From Qipengyuania sp. ABI-127-1 (GTDB lineage Bacteria > Pseudomonadota > Alphaproteobacteria > Sphingomonadales > Sphingomonadaceae), in NCBI GenBank assembly GCA_022953095.1, contig JALJCR010000001.1, forward strand, positions 434,001-498,000: 64,000 nucleotides of DNA, given 5' to 3'. The notes under the pieces were generated by a model. It was given only the letters and a program-made list of their open reading frames with translations, did no database searches and was not told where the DNA came from. Both the position numbers and the translations under genes were made by a program. Positions 1 to 7,462 of this stretch are shown here, in pieces; the first letter of the stretch is position 1, and every line of letters begins with the position of its first letter.

Positions 1-1274
1 ACTGCATGCGCGCCCCATAGCAGGCCAAGGCGGCGCGCGGTCTTCATGCTGGGAGTGAGGACCAGCATCGGCACGCTGGGCCGCTCGCGCGCGACGCGCC
101 GGGCGGTCGAACCCGATCCCGTAAAGACGGTAATCGCGCTCACGGGAACCGTGTCGGCCACGGTCATGCAGGCATGGGCCAGCGCATCCGCCGTGGTCGA
201 ATCGGGCGGGGTATCGAGCAGACGGACGCGTTCGAGATAGGCTTCGTCGCGTTCCACCTGATGCGCGATGCGATGCATGATCGTGACCGCTTCCTCGGGC
301 CAGTCGCCGGCAGCGGTTTCGGCCGACAACATGACGCAATCGGCCCCGTCATATACCGCATTGGCAACGTCGGAGACTTCGGCTCGTGTCGGGGCGGGGC
401 TCTCGATCATGCTTTCGAGCATCTGCGTCGCCACGATCACCGGCTTGCCCTTGAGGCGGGTCTTGTTGACGATTTTCTTCTGTAGCGGCGGGACCTCCTG
501 CGGCTCGAGCTCGACGCCGAGATCGCCGCGTGCGACCATGATCCCGTCGGACGCATCGATGATCTCGTCAAGGCGGCGCACCGCCATCGGCTTTTCGATT
601 TTGGCGCATAGCGCGCCATAGCCGCCCATCAGCTTGCGCGCTTCGGCAAGGTCTTCCGGGCGTTGAACGAAGGACAGGCCGATCCAGTCGACGCCCTGCG
701 CAATGGCAAAGGCGAGATCCTTGCGGTCCTTGTCGGTCAGCGCGGGGATCGGCACTTCGGCGTCGGGCACGTTCACGCCCTTGCGATCCGAAATAACCCC
801 GCCGACTTCCGCCGAGCAGTGAATCTTCTCCTCGTCGGCGCTGATCACTTTGAGGCGGATCTTGCCGTCGTTGATCAGCAGACGCTGGCCCTTTGTCAGC
901 AGCCCGAACAATTCGGGGTGCGGCAGCTCTACGCGGGTACCGTCGCCGGGTTCGGGATTGCGGTCGAGCGTGAAGTGCCCCGAATGGCGGATCACGGCCT
1001 GGCCATCCTTGAACTTGCCGACGCGCAGCTTGGGGCCTTGGAGGTCCGCCAGGATTGCGATCGGGCGCATGAACTGTTTTTCCATCGCCCGGATTCCAGC
1101 GATGGTCTTGCCGTGATCGGCATGTTCGCCGTGGCTCATATTCACGCGAAACGCATCGACCCCGGCCTTGAACAAACGAGCGAGCATCTCGGGGGAGCGG
1201 CTGGCGGGGCCGACGGTGGCGAGGATCTTGACCTTGCGGCCGCGCGGGTCGAGCTTTGGAGCGGTATTGGCCAT
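1..1274 (-). CDS. pyk: Pyruvate kinase, C-terminus cut by window edge
   Basis: Catalyses phosphoenolpyruvate + ADP to pyruvate + ATP, the last step of glycolysis, in the cytoplasm. The reverse strand reads from an ATG at 1274 without a stop to base 1, about 424 codons. Visible family landmarks are the N-terminal KILATVGPASRSPEMLARLF, the nucleotide/substrate segment FRVNMSHG, the metal-binding stretch CAKIEKP, and the active-site signature GIMVARGDLGVELE followed by TQMLESMI and SDVANAVYDG. The usual length is 470-490 aa, so only the end of the C-terminal domain is missing. It is divergent from the DUF1244 gene with 49 bp between start codons, so both promoters must lie in or overlap that gap. 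Identification is firm. Confidence 0.96.
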   Translation of the reverse strand, partial: MANTAPKLDPRGRKVKILATVGPASRSPEMLARLFKAGVDAFRVNMSHGEHADHGKTIAGIRAMEKQFMRPIAILADLQGPKLRVGKFKDGQAVIRHSGHFTLDRNPEPGDGTRVELPHPELFGLLTKGQRLLINDGKIRLKVISADEEKIHCSAEVGGVISDRKGVNVPDAEVPIPALTDKDRKDLAFAIAQGVDWIGLSFVQRPEDLAEARKLMGGYGALCAKIEKPMAVRRLDEIIDASDGIMVARGDLGVELEPQEVPPLQKKIVNKTRLKGKPVIVATQMLESMIESPAPTRAEVSDVANAVYDGADCVMLSAETAAGDWPEEAVTIMHRIAHQVERDEAYLERVRLLDTPPDSTTADALAHACMTVADTVPVSAITVFTGSGSTARRVARERPSVPMLVLTPSMKTARRLGLLWGAHA

Positions 1275-1323
1275 GGAAATCGGCTATGGCACCGGTGTAC
1301 GACAAAGCAAGGACGATACAACA

Positions 1324-1644
1324 ATGATTACGAATGTGGACGACCCGCTCGACGAACTCGACGATGCCGTGGCGGCGGCAGCGTTTCGGCGCCTGGTGCG
1401 CCATCTGCGCCACCGCCACGATGCGCAGAATATCGATCTGATGGGGCTGGCGGGCTTCTGCCGTAACTGCCTCGCCGACTGGATCCGCGAGGCAGGTTAC
1501 GCGGGCGACAAAGATGCGGCGCGCGAACTCATCCACGGAATGCCGATGGATGAATGGAAGGCTACGCGCGAGAGCCCAGCGACCGAAGAGCAGATCGCGG
1601 CCATGGAAGCCAGCCTCACGCGCAACAAGGCGGACCTGCGCTAG
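1324..1644 (+). CDS. DUF1244 family protein
   Basis: A 106-aa protein of the DUF1244 family, common in alphaproteobacteria and of unknown function. The family core NIDLMGLAGFCRNCLADW, with its CxxC pair, is present at about residues 38-55, and the conserved YGMPMDEWK-type motif appears as HGMPMDEWK. An upstream in-frame extension is possible, but the ATG at 1324 gives the family's usual length and excludes the overlap with pyk. It is divergent from pyk and precedes gapR by 100 bp on the same strand. The CxxC pair hints at metal binding or redox chemistry; that is only inference. Confidence 0.88.
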   Translation: MITNVDDPLDELDDAVAAAAFRRLVRHLRHRHDAQNIDLMGLAGFCRNCLADWIREAGYAGDKDAARELIHGMPMDEWKATRESPATEEQIAAMEASLTRNKADLR

Positions 1645-1744
1645 ACGATTTTTCGACAAGGGCGGTTTCGTCTGCAAGCGGGCGGCGCTATCGCCCTAGC
1701 CTCTCGCCTGCGGGCGATTCTCACATCACCGGAGTTTGCATTTC

Positions 1745-1981
1745 ATGGCCGAAGCCACCGACGACCGCCTGCGCCTGCTGATCGAGCGCATCGAACGCCT
1801 CGAGGAAGAGAAGAAGGGCATCGCCGACGACATCCGCGACGTCTACGCCGAAGCCAAGGCGGTCGGATACGACACCAAGATCATGCGCCAGATCATCAAG
1901 CTGCGGAAGATGAAGCCCGACGAGCGTAGCGAGCAGGAAACCATCCTCGACACCTACAAGGCCGCGCTGGGCATGGGCTGA
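1745..1981 (+). CDS. gapR: GapR-like nucleoid protein (DUF2312)
   Basis: A 78-aa protein matching the DUF2312/GapR family throughout: [19 protein letters not shown], then [20 protein letters not shown] and a terminal DTYKAALGM. In Caulobacter GapR is an essential nucleoid-associated protein. It forms tetramers around overtwisted AT-rich DNA ahead of forks and RNA polymerase and stimulates gyrase/topo IV. The N-terminal half is a predicted coiled coil (heptads of Leu/Ile between residues 8 and 35), as the family requires for tetramerization. The ATG at 1745 gives the standard length; an ATG three codons upstream is also in frame. It appears monocistronic. Confidence 0.93.
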   Translation: MAEATDDRLRLLIERIERLEEEKKGIADDIRDVYAEAKAVGYDTKIMRQIIKLRKMKPDERSEQETILDTYKAALGMG

Positions 1982-2070
1982 GCCCGGCCGGTGTTTTCGC
2001 CTGCGGGGTTGATTCCGGCTGGGTGTGATCTATCTGTATAACACACTTGGCAGTGAGGAGAATAGAGAGC

Positions 2071-2418
2071 ATGCCCAGCCCCTGGAAAGACGCCCGCGGG
2101 ATCATTGTGACGACCACGCCGACCATTGAGGGGCGGCCGATTCAGGACTATCTCGGCATCGTCACCGGCGAGGTGATCGTTGGGGCGAACCTGTTCCGTG
2201 ATCTCTTTGCCAATATCCGCGACATCGTCGGCGGACGTTCGGGCAGCTATGAACGTATTCTCGCCGATGCGCGCGAACAGGCGATCCAGGAATTGCAGGC
2301 CGAATGCGGTGCGCGCGGCGGGAATGCGGTGGTCGGTATCGACCTCGATTACGAAGTGATCGGCGACACCGGCTCGATGCTGATGGTTTCGGCCAGCGGG
2401 ACGGCGGTCAAGATCTGA
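2071..2418 (+). CDS. YbjQ/UPF0145 family protein
   Basis: A 115-aa protein of the YbjQ (UPF0145, heavy-metal-binding-domain) family, whose members form pentameric rings and whose function is not established. Family landmarks are [20 protein letters not shown] near the N-terminus, [15 protein letters not shown], then [20 protein letters not shown] and [14 protein letters not shown]. The ATG at 2071 is preceded by a good ribosome site (aggagaataga), which favours it over an in-frame TTG at 2047. It ends one base before the convergent CPBP gene stop, so the two genes abut tail to tail with no room for a terminator. Confidence 0.9.
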   Translation: MPSPWKDARGIIVTTTPTIEGRPIQDYLGIVTGEVIVGANLFRDLFANIRDIVGGRSGSYERILADAREQAIQELQAECGARGGNAVVGIDLDYEVIGDTGSMLMVSASGTAVKI

Positions 2419-2419
2419 T

Positions 2420-3202
2420 CTAGGCTCCGCTGCTCGCGAGCAAGACCAGCGAGATGAAAGCGCCATTGTGGAGGGCATGCAGCAGAATGCTTGCCCACAA
2501 GCCATAATGCACGCGCAGATAGCCGAGCATGGTGCCGGTTACGAGCTGCGGCAGTACGAGCGGCAGTGCCATGGCCATCTGGTCGGCTGGAAAGTTGAAC
2601 AGATGGACAAGCGAGAAGGCCAGCGTGCTGACCCAAAAAAACAGTTGAAAACACCGCTGAAACCATCCGACGGCGCCGTGCCTTCGCAGCAGATAAAGCG
2701 CCGCCAGTGCCAGCACGACCCCAACCAGTGCACCCAGCGCCATGGCGGCGAGCCCGGTTTGCAGCGCATCGGCGCCGTAGGAGAAACCCGCCGCGCTCAG
2801 CAGTAGCGTGGCGGATACGCCGCCGCCCACGAGCGCGACCAAGGTGAGCAGATGCCCCGGTCGCCCAGATAACCAGCCGCGAAATGCGATTTCTTCTGCC
2901 AGGGGCGCCACAACCACCACGGCGAAAACGATGCCTGGTCCGATGTCCATTCCGGCCAGCGCCGTTTCGGGCATGTCGACACCCGTCGCGATGACGATCC
3001 CGGCGATTGCCAGCAATCCGCTCATCACGAGGAGGTCGAGAGCGAACAGGCGCAGCACCGCGATCAGGCCTGCCACCTGTGGCAGCGGTGCGCGTGCCGG
3101 CAGGACCGGACGCCGGAGGAAGCCGAGGAACCGGCTCCATTCGCCCCGCATGGTCATGGCGGGCGTCACCGCGCTCTCGCCACTTGTCGTGATTGCATCC
3201 AT
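2420..3202 (-). CDS. CPBP-family intramembrane metalloprotease
   Basis: A 260-aa multi-pass inner-membrane protein of the CPBP (CAAX protease/bacteriocin-processing, Abi) family. The three diagnostic motifs are in order: the glutamate pair and arginine in APLAEEIAFRGWL (about residue 100), the histidine in FSLVHLFNF (about 200) and the histidine in LLHALHNG (about 245). These form the zinc-site glutamate/histidine set of the Rce1-type glutamyl protease fold. About seven hydrophobic segments are seen. The substrate is unknown; relatives act on prenylated or anti-sigma-like proteins or give self-immunity. It is divergent from yebC with a 71-bp gap holding both promoters. Confidence 0.87.
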   Translation of the reverse strand: MDAITTSGESAVTPAMTMRGEWSRFLGFLRRPVLPARAPLPQVAGLIAVLRLFALDLLVMSGLLAIAGIVIATGVDMPETALAGMDIGPGIVFAVVVVAPLAEEIAFRGWLSGRPGHLLTLVALVGGGVSATLLLSAAGFSYGADALQTGLAAMALGALVGVVLALAALYLLRRHGAVGWFQRCFQLFFWVSTLAFSLVHLFNFPADQMAMALPLVLPQLVTGTMLGYLRVHYGLWASILLHALHNGAFISLVLLASSGA

Positions 3203-3273
3203 GCGGCTAAGGCGACCCCCAAGATTCTCTCACGAGAATACGTCCAACCATCTCAGCTACGCAAAGCGAAACC

Positions 3274-4017
3274 ATGGCCGGCCATTCCAAGTTCAAGAAC
3301 ATCATGCATCGCAAGGGCGCGCAGGACAAGAAGCGCTCGAACCTGTTTTCCAAGCTCAGCCGCGAAATCACCGTGGCCGCGAAGATGGGCATGCCCGACC
3401 CGGATATGAACCCGCGCCTGCGCCTGGCCGTCAACAACGCCAAGGCGCAGTCGATGCCGAAGGACAACATCCAGCGCGCGATCGACAAGGCGACCAGCGG
3501 CGATGACGAGAATTACGAAGAGGTTCGTTACGAAGGCTACGGCCCGGGCGGCAGCGCCATCATCGTCGAGGCGCTGACCGACAACCGCAACCGCACCGCC
3601 ACCGCCGTACGCACTGCCTTTTCGAAGAACGGCGGCAATCTCGGCACCGAAGGTTCGGTTGCCCATGGGTTCGAGCGCCTCGGCTTCATTTTCTACCCGG
3701 CCGATGCGGGCGACGAGGAGAAGGTCCTCGAAGCCGCGATGGAAGCGGGCGCGGACGATATCTCGTCGTCGGAAGACGGCCATGAGATCTGGACTGCGGC
3801 GGAAGACCTGCACCAGGTCGCGGGCGATCTTGAAAAGACGCTTGGCGAAGCCGAGACGGTCAAGCTCGCATGGAAGCCCAACCTTACCGTCGAAATGGAC
3901 GAGAAAGGCGCCGGAACCCTGCTCAAGCTGATCGACGCGCTCGAAGATGACGACGATGTTCAGACCGTGTGGGGCAATTACGACATCTCCGACGAGGTGA
4001 TGGACAAGGTCGGCTAG
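3274..4017 (+). CDS. yebC: YebC/PmpR family translation/transcription regulator
   Basis: A 247-aa full-length YebC family protein. It opens with the invariant [20 protein letters not shown] and carries [31 protein letters not shown] and the [14 protein letters not shown] core. These proteins were first described as DNA-binding regulators; recent work on YebC-family members assigns them to relief of ribosome stalling at proline stretches. It sits immediately upstream of ruvC, the arrangement usual in many bacteria (yebC-ruvC), and is probably co-transcribed with it across a 91-bp gap. Confidence 0.96.
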   Translation: MAGHSKFKNIMHRKGAQDKKRSNLFSKLSREITVAAKMGMPDPDMNPRLRLAVNNAKAQSMPKDNIQRAIDKATSGDDENYEEVRYEGYGPGGSAIIVEALTDNRNRTATAVRTAFSKNGGNLGTEGSVAHGFERLGFIFYPADAGDEEKVLEAAMEAGADDISSSEDGHEIWTAAEDLHQVAGDLEKTLGEAETVKLAWKPNLTVEMDEKGAGTLLKLIDALEDDDDVQTVWGNYDISDEVMDKVG

Positions 4018-4108
4018 TGAGTATTTGTCGCGTGCGGGTCGGACCTCGGTCTGCCTCTTGCGGCGGGTACAGCAAGGGAAGCGCGAATGCGCTTCACGCT
4101 CGCGTCAA

Positions 4109-4585
4109 ATGACGATCATCCTCGGCCTCGATCCCTCCCTCAGTTGCACCGGTTGGGGCGTGATCCGGGCCGAGGGCTCGCGCATCGCGCATGTCGCCAA
4201 CGGGCAGGTTCCGACCGATCCGAAGGCGCCGATGGCCGAACGGCTTGCCATGCTGCATGCGGCCTTGACGGAGCTTATCGCCACGCACCGGCCCGATCGA
4301 GCGGCTGCCGAAGAGATCTTCGTCAACAAGAATCCGCAATCGACGCTCAAGCTTGCGCAGGCGCGGGGCGCCGTGCTGGCGGCTTGTGGAGGAGCAGGAC
4401 TGGTGGTGAATGAACACGCCGCGCGGCTGGTCAAGAAATCGGTGGTCGGCACCGGCGGGGCGGACAAAATGCAGGTCCAGGCCATGCTCAAGATTTTGCT
4501 GTCCGGCGCAATGATTTCCGGGGCCGATGCGGCAGACGCGCTGGCGGTGGCGATTGCCGATGCGCATCTGGCGCCGAAGCGCTAG
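4109..4585 (+). CDS. ruvC: Crossover junction endodeoxyribonuclease RuvC
   Basis: A 158-aa RuvC, the resolvase that cleaves Holliday junctions symmetrically with RuvAB. The four acidic catalytic residues can be placed: Asp in ILGLDPSLSCTGWGV (about residue 7), the Glu pair in RAAAEEIFVNKNPQS (about 68), and two Asp in the terminal SGADAADALAVAIADAH (about 138-141). The ATG at 4109 is chosen because MTIILGLDPS is the canonical N-terminus; longer in-frame openings are probably not used. ruvA and ruvB are not in the window downstream; the next genes are on the opposite strand. Confidence 0.96.
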   Translation: MTIILGLDPSLSCTGWGVIRAEGSRIAHVANGQVPTDPKAPMAERLAMLHAALTELIATHRPDRAAAEEIFVNKNPQSTLKLAQARGAVLAACGGAGLVVNEHAARLVKKSVVGTGGADKMQVQAMLKILLSGAMISGADAADALAVAIADAHLAPKR

Positions 4586-4642
4586 CGCAAAACGCAGGGC
4601 GCGAGCGGTTAAGCCATGTCCGCGCGCCGCTTCTGGCCTCGA

Positions 4643-4753
4643 TCAGGCAAAAGCGGCCGGGCTCGCCGGGATGATCGCCGTCGCGAACAGCGCGGTGGAG
4701 ATCGCGATCGAGAAGGCTGCGGCGTGAAAGCTGCGATTGGCGAAGATGAACAT
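4643..4753 (-). CDS. 36-aa hydrophobic peptide, downstream paralogue
   Basis: A 36-residue protein starting MFIFANRSFHAAAFSIAI and ending ATAIIPASPAAFA. It is preceded by a good ribosome site (aaaggac, 8 bases before the ATG at 4753). It is a clear paralogue of the next peptide (4813-4923): both have exactly 36 codons, the same MF..N...HAAAF/LFAAAF opening, a central hydrophobic segment containing LFATAI and the PASPA.FA end. The conservation of length and sequence between neighbouring copies shows that it is a real gene. A single transmembrane or signal-like segment of about 20 residues is expected. The function is unknown; similar peptides occur in other sphingomonads. It is probably co-transcribed with the upstream copy. 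Confidence 0.72.
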   Translation of the reverse strand: MFIFANRSFHAAAFSIAISTALFATAIIPASPAAFA

Positions 4754-4812
4754 GGCTGAGGTCCTTTGGGGCCGGGAGATGCCGAGCGGGGTTCCGGCCA
4801 TTTGTGATCGAA

Positions 4813-4923
4813 TTAAGCGAAGACTGCCGGGCTGGCGGGAACGATGGCGGTGGCGAACAGCACTGCCGAAACCGTGATGGCGAAAGCGGCGGCGAAGAGG
4901 TTCTGGTTGGTCGAGGCGAACAT
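4813..4923 (-). CDS. 36-aa hydrophobic peptide, promoter-proximal paralogue
   Basis: A 36-residue protein beginning MFASTNQNLFAAAFAIT and ending TAIVPASPAVFA, with a strong ribosome site (ggaaggaaatg) before the ATG at 4923. It is followed 59 bp later by its paralogue. It lies about 50 bp downstream of the transcription start expected from a sigma-54-type promoter (4983-4998), which in turn has two inverted repeats 65-115 bp upstream. It is a hydrophobic, single-segment peptide, possibly membrane-inserted or secreted and trimmed after PASPA. The role is unknown. Sigma-54 control would fit an inducible membrane-stress or nutrient response. Confidence 0.74.
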   Translation of the reverse strand: MFASTNQNLFAAAFAITVSAVLFATAIVPASPAVFA

Positions 4924-4982
4924 GGTGCATTTCCTTCCGTTTTATGTGTCGGCGAGATTGTCTTGCCGGATGCCAGAAGGGT

Positions 4983-4998
4983 TGCAGGAGCTGTGCCA
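4983..4998 (-). promoter_or_regulatory. Predicted sigma-54 (-24/-12) promoter
   Basis: Reading the reverse strand from 4998, TGGCACAGCTCCTGCA matches the sigma-54 consensus TGGCAC-N5-TTGCA at every conserved base except one (C for the first T of the -12 box), with the required spacing between GG and GC. It lies 60 bp upstream of the first 36-aa peptide gene, with the correct orientation and a plausible leader. Confidence 0.65.
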
Positions 4999-5065
4999 AA
5001 TCCGGGAAGCCGCAGAAAACGGGGAATTCCTTGCCAATGAGGCCACTTGTCTAAGAGGTGAAATC

Positions 5066-5099
5066 CCCAAGGTTGGGAGAAAATCCCAACTGGTGGGAT
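5066..5099. promoter_or_regulatory. Two inverted repeats, possible activator-binding sites
   Basis: CCCAA-GG-TTGGG (5066-5077) and ATCCCA-ACTGG-TGGGAT (5083-5099) lie side by side about 70-115 bp upstream of the sigma-54 promoter. That is the position where an enhancer-binding activator of the PspF/NtrC class would bind. No such activator gene is in the window. The functional assignment is inference; the repeats are direct observation. Confidence 0.5.
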
Positions 5100-5297
5100 C
5101 GATATTTGCCGGGGCGTCATTTGCCTCGTCCCGTTTCGTGTCATTCCGCCCTGTCCCGCCGCGATCCAACAGGTTAGTGACATGCGCATGCGGCGGCGAT
5201 TCCTTTCTCCAGAGCCTGGGACATGCGGCCCCTTCGACCCCGGCGCTTTTTCAACCCGGGCCGCCTGCCCCGTGGTTCAACCTTCAGGACAAGCCAC

Positions 5298-5645
5298 TTG
5301 ACCATCCATATCTACGGCATCCCCAATTGCGACACCGTCAAGAAGGCGCGCAAATGGCTCGACGCGCGCGAGCTCGACTACACCTTTCACGACTACAAGA
5401 AGGAAGGTGCCGATCCCGCGAGGCTCGCCGACTGGATCGAGGTCAAGGGTGTCGATACCGTGCTCAACCGCCGCGGCACAACCTGGCGCAGGCTGCCGGA
5501 GGAGGAGAAGGCCGATGTCGATGCGGCCAAGGCCGTCAAATTGTTGCAAGATAACCCTTCCATGATCAAACGACCCGTCGTCGAACATGACGGCACCCTG
5601 CTGGTCGGTTTCAAGGAAGACGAATGGTCCGCGCACTTCTCCTGA
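5298..5645 (+). CDS. ArsC/Spx-like (YffB-type) reductase family protein
   Basis: A 115-aa thioredoxin-fold protein of the ArsC/Spx/YffB group. It opens with the redox motif GIPNCDTVKKARKWLD, in which a single cysteine (CDTVKKA) stands at the active-site position, and has the family RRGTTWRRLPEEEK and the cis-Pro segment MIKRPVVE. YffB-type members have not been shown to reduce arsenate, and no ars genes are nearby, so a specific arsenate role is not supported. The start is taken as TTG at 5298, giving the family N-terminus; longer in-frame reading lacks homology. Its end overlaps the next gene by 22 bp, suggesting translational coupling. Confidence 0.85.
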   Translation: MTIHIYGIPNCDTVKKARKWLDARELDYTFHDYKKEGADPARLADWIEVKGVDTVLNRRGTTWRRLPEEEKADVDAAKAVKLLQDNPSMIKRPVVEHDGTLLVGFKEDEWSAHFS

Positions 5646-6658
5646 TCCTTGCGGCGCTGGCCGTCCCATTGGCGGCAGCGGCGACGGCGCAGGACTTCAT
5701 AGTGATCGCGCATCGCGGGGCCAGCGGCGAACGGCCCGAGCATACGCTGGCAGCCTATGAGCGCGCGATCGATCAGGGGGCGGATTACATCGAGCCCGAT
5801 CTGGTGGCCACGAAGGACATGCAGCTCGTCGCCCGGCACGAAACGGAGATTGGCGAAACGAGCGACGTGGCGAGCCGCGAGGAGTTTGCCGATCGCAAGC
5901 GCTCGAAAACGATAGAAGGGCGGCTGGTCACTGGATGGTTCGCCGAGGACTTCACACTCGCCGAATTGCGCAGCCTGCGCGTGCGCGAGCGGCTGCCGGA
6001 CCTTCGCCCCGGCAATGCGCGTTTCGACGGCCTCTATCAGATCCCCACATTCGAAGAAATCGTGACGCTGGTGCGCGCGAAGCAGACGGAAACCGGGCGA
6101 CCGATCGGCATTTATCCGGAATTGAAGCACCCCACCTGGCTGTTGCAAGAGGCGGGAATCGATACGGTCGATCTGCTCGCCACCGCCCTGCGCAAAGCCG
6201 CTCTCGACGATGCGGACGATCTGGTTTTCGTGCAAGCCTTCGAGGTCGGGCCGCTCAAGCGGTTGAATGCGCTGGTTGAAACCCCCCTTGTGCTGCTGAT
6301 TTCATCCCAAGGCGGCCCCTATGACGAACCCGCGATGAGCTGGGCTGATATACTGACCCCTCGGGGCCTTGCCGAAGTGGCGGCCTATGCCGATGGAATT
6401 GGTCCGCATCTCGGCCATGTCCTGTCAGCCGATGGCACTCCGACTGGCCTTGTCGGTGACGCGCATGCGGCGGGCCTAAAGGTCCATCCCTGGACGCTGC
6501 GCAAGGAGAACGCCTTCCTGCCGCCCGCGCTGCGCCGTGGGGATGGGCAGGGCGCGGCGGGCGATCTGGGCGCGCTTGCGCGCATGGTGCGCGCCGCGGG
6601 CGCAGATGGCGTATTTACCGACGATCCGGCGCTGGTGCTCAGCGCGCTCGGGCGGTGA
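5624..6658 (+). CDS. Periplasmic glycerophosphodiester phosphodiesterase
   Basis: A 344-aa GlpQ-type enzyme that hydrolyses glycerophosphodiesters (deacylated phospholipid head groups) to glycerol-3-phosphate and an alcohol. It has a signal peptide (ALLLILAALAVPLAAAATAQ) and the GDPD catalytic signature IAHRGASGERPEHTLAAY, with His and Arg. It also has YIEPDLVATKDMQLVARHE for metal ligands, YPELKHP, and the C-terminal VHPWTLRKEN and GVFTDDPAL. The length matches periplasmic GlpQ rather than the shorter cytosolic UgpQ. It overlaps the ArsC-like gene and runs 20 bp past the stop of the convergent ubiG gene. Confidence 0.93.
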   Translation: MVRALLLILAALAVPLAAAATAQDFIVIAHRGASGERPEHTLAAYERAIDQGADYIEPDLVATKDMQLVARHETEIGETSDVASREEFADRKRSKTIEGRLVTGWFAEDFTLAELRSLRVRERLPDLRPGNARFDGLYQIPTFEEIVTLVRAKQTETGRPIGIYPELKHPTWLLQEAGIDTVDLLATALRKAALDDADDLVFVQAFEVGPLKRLNALVETPLVLLISSQGGPYDEPAMSWADILTPRGLAEVAAYADGIGPHLGHVLSADGTPTGLVGDAHAAGLKVHPWTLRKENAFLPPALRRGDGQGAAGDLGALARMVRAAGADGVFTDDPALVLSALGR

Positions 6659-7409
6659 CGATATAGTTGAGCGCGAGGTCGCCGGACAGGTGCAGGCCCT
6701 TGGTGGGCGAAAAGCCTATGCCTTTCGGATCGTCCATTTCGAGCCCGGCTTCGCCGAGCAGTTCGCCCAGTTCTTCGGGCGTGATGAAATCGTCCCAGTG
6801 ATGCGTGCCCTTGGGAATCAGCCCGATGCCTTCCGCAGCGCCGATCATCAGCAGACGCGACTGCGGCGTGCGGTTGGGAGTGGAAAGAACCATGAGCCCG
6901 CCCGGCGCAAGCCTGGCGGCGAGCGCTGCGACGAAGGCACGCTTGTCGGCGACATGCTCGATCACTTCCATCGCGGTGACGAGATCGAAGGTGCCGATGT
7001 CGAGGCCGCCGATCTCGCCCGCGATATAACGGATATCGAGCCCTGCACCTTCCGCATGAAGCGCGGCGGCCGCGACATTCTCCGGTGCTGCATCGACCCC
7101 TGTCATCTCAGCGCCCAGCCGCGTGAGCGGTTCGCATAGCAGGCCCGCACCGCAGCCGACATCGAGCGCGCTCTTTCCGGCAAGCGGGCGGCGCGCTTCG
7201 ATATCGCCCGCCCAATGCAGGTCGATCGCTTCGCGCAGGAACTTGAGACGCACCGGGTTGAGCCGGTGGAGCATGGCGGATGAGCCCTTCGGGTCCCACC
7301 AGTCCTTGGCCAGCCTGCCGAAATGCGCGGCCTCGTCGGGCCGGATCGTTGGGCCGGAATTTGTGCTTGCCGAAGTATTGCTACTCGGCTGCGTGGTTGC
7401 ATCGCTCAT
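6639..7409 (-). CDS. ubiG: Ubiquinone O-methyltransferase UbiG
   Basis: A 256-aa class I SAM-dependent methyltransferase carrying out both O-methylations of ubiquinone biosynthesis. Visible are the family-specific segment HFGRLAKDWWDPKGSSAMLHRLNP (split over residues 28-50), SAM motif I ALDVGCGAGLLCEPL (about 85), the post-I region MTGVDAAPENV, and FDLVTAMEVIEHV. The C-terminal GTHHWDDFITPEEL and GLHLSGDLALNYI are typical of UbiG. The extra N-terminal serine/threonine-rich 20 residues look like padding. It is divergent from lysC, with about 54 bp between starts. Confidence 0.95.
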   Translation of the reverse strand: MSDATTQPSSNTSASTNSGPTIRPDEAAHFGRLAKDWWDPKGSSAMLHRLNPVRLKFLREAIDLHWAGDIEARRPLAGKSALDVGCGAGLLCEPLTRLGAEMTGVDAAPENVAAAALHAEGAGLDIRYIAGEIGGLDIGTFDLVTAMEVIEHVADKRAFVAALAARLAPGGLMVLSTPNRTPQSRLLMIGAAEGIGLIPKGTHHWDDFITPEELGELLGEAGLEMDDPKGIGFSPTKGLHLSGDLALNYIVTARAR

Positions 7410-7462
7410 GCGCTCTGGCTAGCAGCCGTATCCCGGTAATTCCAGCACGGAGACCCCAGCGC

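Noticed and set aside
568-1677. Long open frame on the reverse strand overlapping pyk and DUF1244
   Set aside because: Its sequence is arginine-rich and low-complexity, and it shadows two well-supported genes; it is a GC-driven spurious frame.
5298-5645. Arsenate reductase (arsC) of an arsenic operon
   Set aside because: The protein is of the ArsC/Spx fold but belongs to the YffB-type branch, and no arsenic genes are nearby.
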